Assembly (NCBI GenBank): GCA_035079385.1
Contig: JAVHKY010000028.1
Location: forward strand, 5,084,001 to 5,148,000
Source of the DNA: Aspidiotus rigidus
Lineage: Eukaryota > Arthropoda > Insecta > Hemiptera > Diaspididae
Reading direction: 5' to 3'
DNA length: 64,000 nucleotides
The notes beneath the pieces were generated by a model. It did not search any database, was not told the origin of the DNA, and saw only the letters and a program-made list of their open reading frames with translations. Both the position numbers and the translations under genes were made by a program. Positions within the stretch are counted from its first letter, which is position 1. Each line of letters opens with the position of its first letter. Below are positions 59,802 through 64,000 of this stretch, piece by piece.

Positions 59802-62330
59802 TTAATCAACTTCTTCCATCCTAGAAGAATCTTCGGCTTCGTCGAAGACTAGCGGTTCAGATTCTTCCTTGACTTCTTCTTGCATGGTATCATCTTCCTC
59901 GATACCCAAACCTAATTTAATCATGCGGTAAATACGCACCGCGTGAACTTGAGGATCTTCGAGATTGAAACCGGACGACAACAATGAAGTTTCGAACAGC
60001 AAAATAACTAGATCTTTTACGGCTTTATCGTTTTTATCTGCTTCAGCTTTCTGACGAAGAGTTTCGACAATAGGATGATCAGGGTTGATTTCCATGTGTT
60101 TTTTGGCGGACATGTAACCCATCGTCGAAGTATCTCTCAGGGCTTGAGCTTTCATGATACGTTCCATGTTCGCGGTCCAACCATATTGAGACGTGACAAT
60201 ACAGCAGGGAGAATCGACCAAACGATTACTGACAACAACTTTCTCGACTCTCTTGTCTAGAATATCTTTCATCACCTTACACAGGTTCTCGAACTTCACC
60301 TTATCGTCTTCGCGTTTCTTCTTCTCATCTTCGGTTTCCGGTAATTCCAAACCTTCCTTGGTAACCGATACCAACGTTTTACCATCGTAGTCTTTCATTT
60401 GTTGAACAACGTATTCATCAATTGGTTCAGTCATGTAAATAACTTCGAACCCTCGTTTCTTGACACGCTCTACGAATGATGAGTTCGCAACTTGATCTTT
60501 ACTCTCACCAGTAATGAAGTAGATGTGTGTTTGGTTCTCCTTCATTCGAGATACATAATCTTTCAACGAACAAATTTCATCACCACTAGCGGATGTGTGG
60601 AAACGTAATAAATCGGCGAGTTTCTTACGATTCTGAGTATCTTCGTGAATACCGAGCTTCATATTCTTACTGAATTGTTCGTAGAATTTCTTGTAGTTAT
60701 CTTTATCTTCGCTCAATTCTTCGAACAATTCGAGACATTTCTTGACGAGATTCTTACGAATGACTTTCAGAATTTTGTTCTGCTGTAACATTTCACGAGA
60801 GATGTTCAACGGTAGATCTTCACTGTCAACGACACCTTTCATGAAGTTCAGGTACTCGGGGATGAGATCTTCGCAATTATCCATAATGAACACACGTCGA
60901 ACATACAATTTAATGTTGTTCTTGGACTTCTTGTTTTGGAAGAGGTCGAAAGGAGCACGACGAGGAACGAACAATAACGCTTTGAATTCAAGTTGACCTT
61001 CAACTGAAAAGTGCTTTACGGCAAGATGGTCTTCCCAATCGTTGGTCAAAGACTTGTAGAATTCACCGTACTCGTCTTGAGTGATATCATCAGGGTTTCT
61101 CGTCCAGATGGGTTTCGTCTTATTCAGCTCCTCATCTTCGACGTATTTCTCCTTGATAGTCTTCTTCTTCTTCTTTTCTTTCTTTTCCTCTTCTTCTTCG
61201 TCTACGTCTTCAATTTTCGGTTTCTGGTCACCACTGCCTTCGTCTTTGTCTTCTTCATTTTTAGTATCGTCTTTCTCGTCTTCATCCTCGCTCAGCTCCT
61301 TGTCACGTTCTTTCTCGACAACCAATTTGATAGGATAACCGATGAACTGCGAGTGTTTCTTTACTACTTCCTTGATTTTACGTTCTTCGAGGTATTCAGC
61401 TTGATCTTCCTTGACGAACAAAGTGATCTTGGTACCGCGCCCTAACGGTTCACCGGGATCAGTGCGAATGGTGAACGAACCACCAGCTGATGACTCCCAT
61501 AAATATTGCTCGTCGTCATTGTGTTTCGAAGCAACTGTGACTTTATCGGCTACGAGGTACGCTGAGTAGAAACCCACACCAAACTGACCAATCATAGAAA
61601 TATCAGCTCCAGCTTGTAAGGCTTCCATGAACGCTTTTGTACCAGATTTCGCAATCGTACCCAAGTTGTTCACCAGGTCAGCTTTCGTCATACCGATACC
61701 ACTGTAATAAGAAATCGTCACGTACGTTAGAGATGATGCAACAGAGGAATAGATCACGAAATACGTCAAAAACACCGGATCATCGATTTATGCTCCACGA
61801 TATAAAAATCCTCAAAGAATATGTACATTCATCCAATTATCATTTCTTAGAAGGGCAGGGGGATATAAGTTCGCTGTGAAATACGAAGTTAAAGGTGGGA
61901 AAACTTTGTGTACTCGCACACGAGGACCATTATGACGTGTTTGTTGTATGAGATGAAACGATGAACGATTAACAGAGTAAGATATGCTTACCTGTCAATG
62001 ATAGTCAAAGTGCGGTCGTCCTTGTTCGGTATGATCTTAATGAACAATTCTTTACCAGAATCCAATTTCGATGGATCTGTGAGCGCCTCATATCGGATTT
62101 TATCGAGAGCCTGAAAATAAACGGCACATGTTAAAAACTCTCCTACATTCCTAAATTGAATAGTAACGAATAAGTCGAAAGATACATACATCGGACGAGT
62201 TGGAAATCAATTCTCTCAGAAAGATCTCTTTGTTGGAATAAAACGTGTTGATGATCAATGACATCAACTGGGCGATTTCAGCCTGGAAAGCGAAGGTTTC
62301 AACTTCACCCATACTCACGTCTTCAGGCAT
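59802..62330 (-). CDS. Hsp90: Cytosolic heat shock protein 90 (Hsp83 type), 3 coding exons
   Basis: ATP-dependent cytosolic chaperone that matures kinases, steroid receptors and other clients. Coding exons are 62,330-62,190, 62,110-61,992 and 61,701-59,802. The joined frame is 2,160 nt (719 residues plus stop), close to the usual 715-730. Introns of 79 and 290 bp have GTATGT..CAG and GTAAGC..CAG ends. The N-terminal GHKL ATPase has [13 protein letters not shown] (catalytic Glu40, Asn44), DSGIGMT (Asp86, Gly90) and [14 protein letters not shown] charged, Glu/Lys-rich linker spans about residues 220-275. The middle domain contains [11 protein letters not shown] with the conserved Arg, and the C-terminal dimerisation domain ends in MEEVD, the TPR co-chaperone docking motif that marks the cytosolic form. 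The ATG is fixed by MPEDV and by an acceptor AG immediately before it. No defects are seen. Regulation by heat shock factor is inferred from the upstream elements. Confidence 0.98.
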
Positions 62331-62495
62331 CTAAACAAATAAAGAACCAAAAACACCGTGAGTCAAATTATCGAAACCAAACTCGAAACTTGAGAAAAGG
62401 ACTTCGGTTGAAAACAGCACGTGTCGTCGACTACAAAATTCGCTTGAAAAAGTAAATTTATGTGATCGTATTTGGCATGAATAAAATGCACTCAC
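62331..62495 (-). other. Hsp90 5'-UTR intron
   Basis: The donor AAAG|GTGAGT at 62,495 and acceptor ttatttgtttag|ATG at 62,331 define a 165-bp intron whose last base abuts the start codon. A 5'-UTR intron is known in Drosophila Hsp83, and its position here fits that gene type. The upstream non-coding exon would run from about 62,635 to 62,496. Confidence 0.75.
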
Positions 62496-62630
62496 CTTTA
62501 ATATCGTAAAATTTGTTAATTCGAATAGAAATAATTAGCAGATTAAAATATGAACGCAAATATCCCACAAAGGAACAAAGTAAAATCGCAAAATGAAAAC
62601 GCACGAAATGTAAGAGCGAACAAACAACAG

Positions 62631-62672
62631 AGTGACAAACAGCTTCTAGAACGAATGATTCCGCTTATATAG
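62631..62672 (-). promoter_or_regulatory. Hsp90 core promoter (TATA box, probable start site)
   Basis: On the minus strand actatataagcgg places TATATAAG at 62,671-62,664. About 35 bp downstream, TCACTC near 62,635-62,630 resembles an arthropod initiator. A palindromic TTCTAGAA (62,644-62,651) lies between them. The start site is inferred. Confidence 0.7.
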
Positions 62673-62701
62673 TTGCGTGTAAAATTCGATCGGAAAGTAA
62701 A

Positions 62702-62714
62702 GTTCTAGAAGAAC
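62702..62714 (-). promoter_or_regulatory. Heat shock element, proximal
   Basis: TTCTAGAAGAAC contains inverted TTC and GAA units plus a partial third, about 30 bp upstream of the TATA box. Confidence 0.75.
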
Positions 62715-62751
62715 GCCGGAGAATAGGAAAAATGCCGGTTAGACTGTTGTA

Positions 62752-62779
62752 GAAGTATCTAGAACATTCTCGAAGTTTC
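62752..62779 (-). promoter_or_regulatory. Heat shock element, strong distal array
   Basis: GAA/TTC units alternate at exact 5-bp spacing: GAA at 62,752, an imperfect ATC at 62,757, GAA at 62,762, TTC at 62,767, GAA at 62,772 and TTC at 62,777. Five perfect units and one imperfect is a near-ideal site for heat shock factor trimers, about 80 bp upstream of the TATA box. Weaker GAA/TTC words follow at 62,789-62,817. Confidence 0.9.
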
Positions 62780-62889
62780 TGGTACGTCGAAGCGTTCGAA
62801 GTAGTGGGAAAATATTCCAAAGAAGAACACAAATGTTGTAAACCACTGAACGTCGAACAAAAACTTCGTTAGTGGAGAGCTTGTTCTTC

Positions 62890-64000
62890 TTTGGAATTAT
62901 TCATTTTTCAATCTTGATTTTTCTCTATCTTCGAATTTTTCAGAAAAGTGGCGCATAGGTTTGTCTATTTTTCTCACCAATTTTAGAATAAAACCACGGA
63001 AAATAGATTTATAATAATTTTCATTAAGTGGAAAATTTGAAAGATATCTTACCCTTCAAAACTTAAGATTGAGCTGCACGCTACTGTCAACACTGCAACA
63101 CTACTCATCGTTCGTGGTTCTTGCTGCTTCTACTTCCGTCTTCGTAATTTTCGCGTGATGACGTCTTGAGCTTGGAGTCTTGATTTTGTCTTGTATTTTT
63201 TTTTTTTTTTATAGAGACTACAATCTTCCTTTGAATACGACTTCTTTTGAGATTTGAACTGATGCGCAATGACTGAAAATTTAACTTGAGCACGATATTA
63301 TTATTTTACATCTTCTGATACCGATTGCGTCAGCGGAAAGATTCGGGCGTTTGGTGAGGTTTTCACTAAAATTACAAGTTAGTTGTGATATTCTGTTTCC
63401 TCTTTCTACTATAATTTCTTCTGTTCTAGAGTAGCCTAGGTCTTTGACTTCAAACCGGCTTCATTCTTCAACCGCGATTCGATACTCGTTTCAATTAAAA
63501 TGATTTATTCAAACTTTTGATAGGTTACCACTGTAGACCAACGCACAAAATCTGAAGTTGACAAAAGCAACACTTACAAATGAGTAATATTATAATAGGT
63601 GGACTTTACCATTAAAAAGCGCAAGTAATTGGGTGTTAAATTGCGTGTTGTTCCTGATTAATTTGTATATAGCTGTCAAGAAAATTTAACATTTTACGAT
63701 ATTCACCACCTTACTGTCGTGAGCTAGAAAATTGCAATCCGTAATATCCTCAAATTTTTTTCTTAGAAAGAAAAATAATTTGTAAATAATTGATCGTCTA
63801 GTGGGGCAATTCAATAGTGCAAAGGGAGCGAGACGAAACGCAGCTCGCTATACGAAAAAGAAATATACAAGCGAAAGCTAATAGGAATATCATTTTCTCA
63901 ATACATAATGGTAAAGTATGATTTTACCCACGGTAAGTGATCTTCATCATTTTTTGAAAAAAAATTCCTCCGGATTACAATAAGCGATTAAAGTGAACAT
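62890..64000. other. Upstream region of Hsp90, no gene recognised
   Basis: No divergent gene is visible. A T/A-rich tract lies at 63,197-63,210. The open frame at 63,105-63,293 is unrecognised. It may contain distal Hsp90 control sequence, but no further heat shock array is seen. Confidence 0.4.

Noticed and set aside
61011..61445. 144-codon and 85-codon plus-strand open frames, Phe/Ser-rich
   Set aside because: They lie antisense to the Hsp90 charged linker. The Ser/Phe bias simply mirrors GAA/AAG-rich codons on the other strand.
1..64000. CRISPR array, operon, rRNA gene, phage or defence-system genes
   Set aside because: The sequence is eukaryotic nuclear DNA. Repeats found are transposons, hairpins or microsatellites, with no regularly spaced direct repeats and no clustered intact genes.

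Overview
This is a 64 kb piece of AT-rich nuclear DNA from a multicellular eukaryote, almost certainly an arthropod and probably an insect. The reasons are short introns with GT..AG ends, a cytosolic Hsp90 gene ending in MEEVD, and many LINE, Penelope-like, hAT-like, MITE and SINE remnants. No closer placement can be supported from the sequence alone. I see no bacterial-style operon, CRISPR array, rRNA gene or confident functional tRNA gene.

The only convincingly intact protein-coding gene is cytosolic Hsp90 (Hsp83 type) on the minus strand at 62,330-59,802. It has three coding exons, a further intron whose acceptor directly abuts the ATG, a TATA box, a strong heat-shock-element array upstream and an AATAAA signal downstream. 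It encodes 719 residues with all the usual Hsp90 motifs.

The rest is mostly transposon-derived or featureless. 3.4-5.4 kb holds a TIR element disrupted by two younger insertions; its uninterrupted sister copy is at 28.6-29.2 kb. 5.9-8.0 kb is a cluster of short dispersed repeats. 9.3-11.75 kb is a nearly open minus-strand LINE with reverse transcriptase and RNase H. 15.35-15.65 kb is a hAT-like MITE with an 8-bp target duplication. 16.9-17.4 kb is an RTE-type LINE fragment. 19.46-19.60 and 29.78-29.92 kb are near-perfect hairpin MITEs. 20.2-23.4 kb is CpG-rich and microsatellite-rich. 23.5-25.75, 26.16-27.46 and 55.37-56.18 kb are I-group LINE copies. 27.7-28.1 kb is a Penelope-like GIY-YIG remnant. 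33.6-33.9 kb is a tRNA-derived SINE. 42.4-43.6 kb is a large foldback element with arms of about 330 bp. 56.7-58.0 kb is a three-copy tandem repeat.

The window therefore reads as one heat-inducible housekeeping gene at the right end of a repeat-rich gene desert, or of a very large intron whose exons lie outside or were missed. I found no clearly novel multi-gene system. The best leads are the foldback family, the LINE copies sharing a 3' stem-loop, a palindromic GAGCGGAGCGAG-type motif at three distant loci, and a few isolated exon-like open frames.
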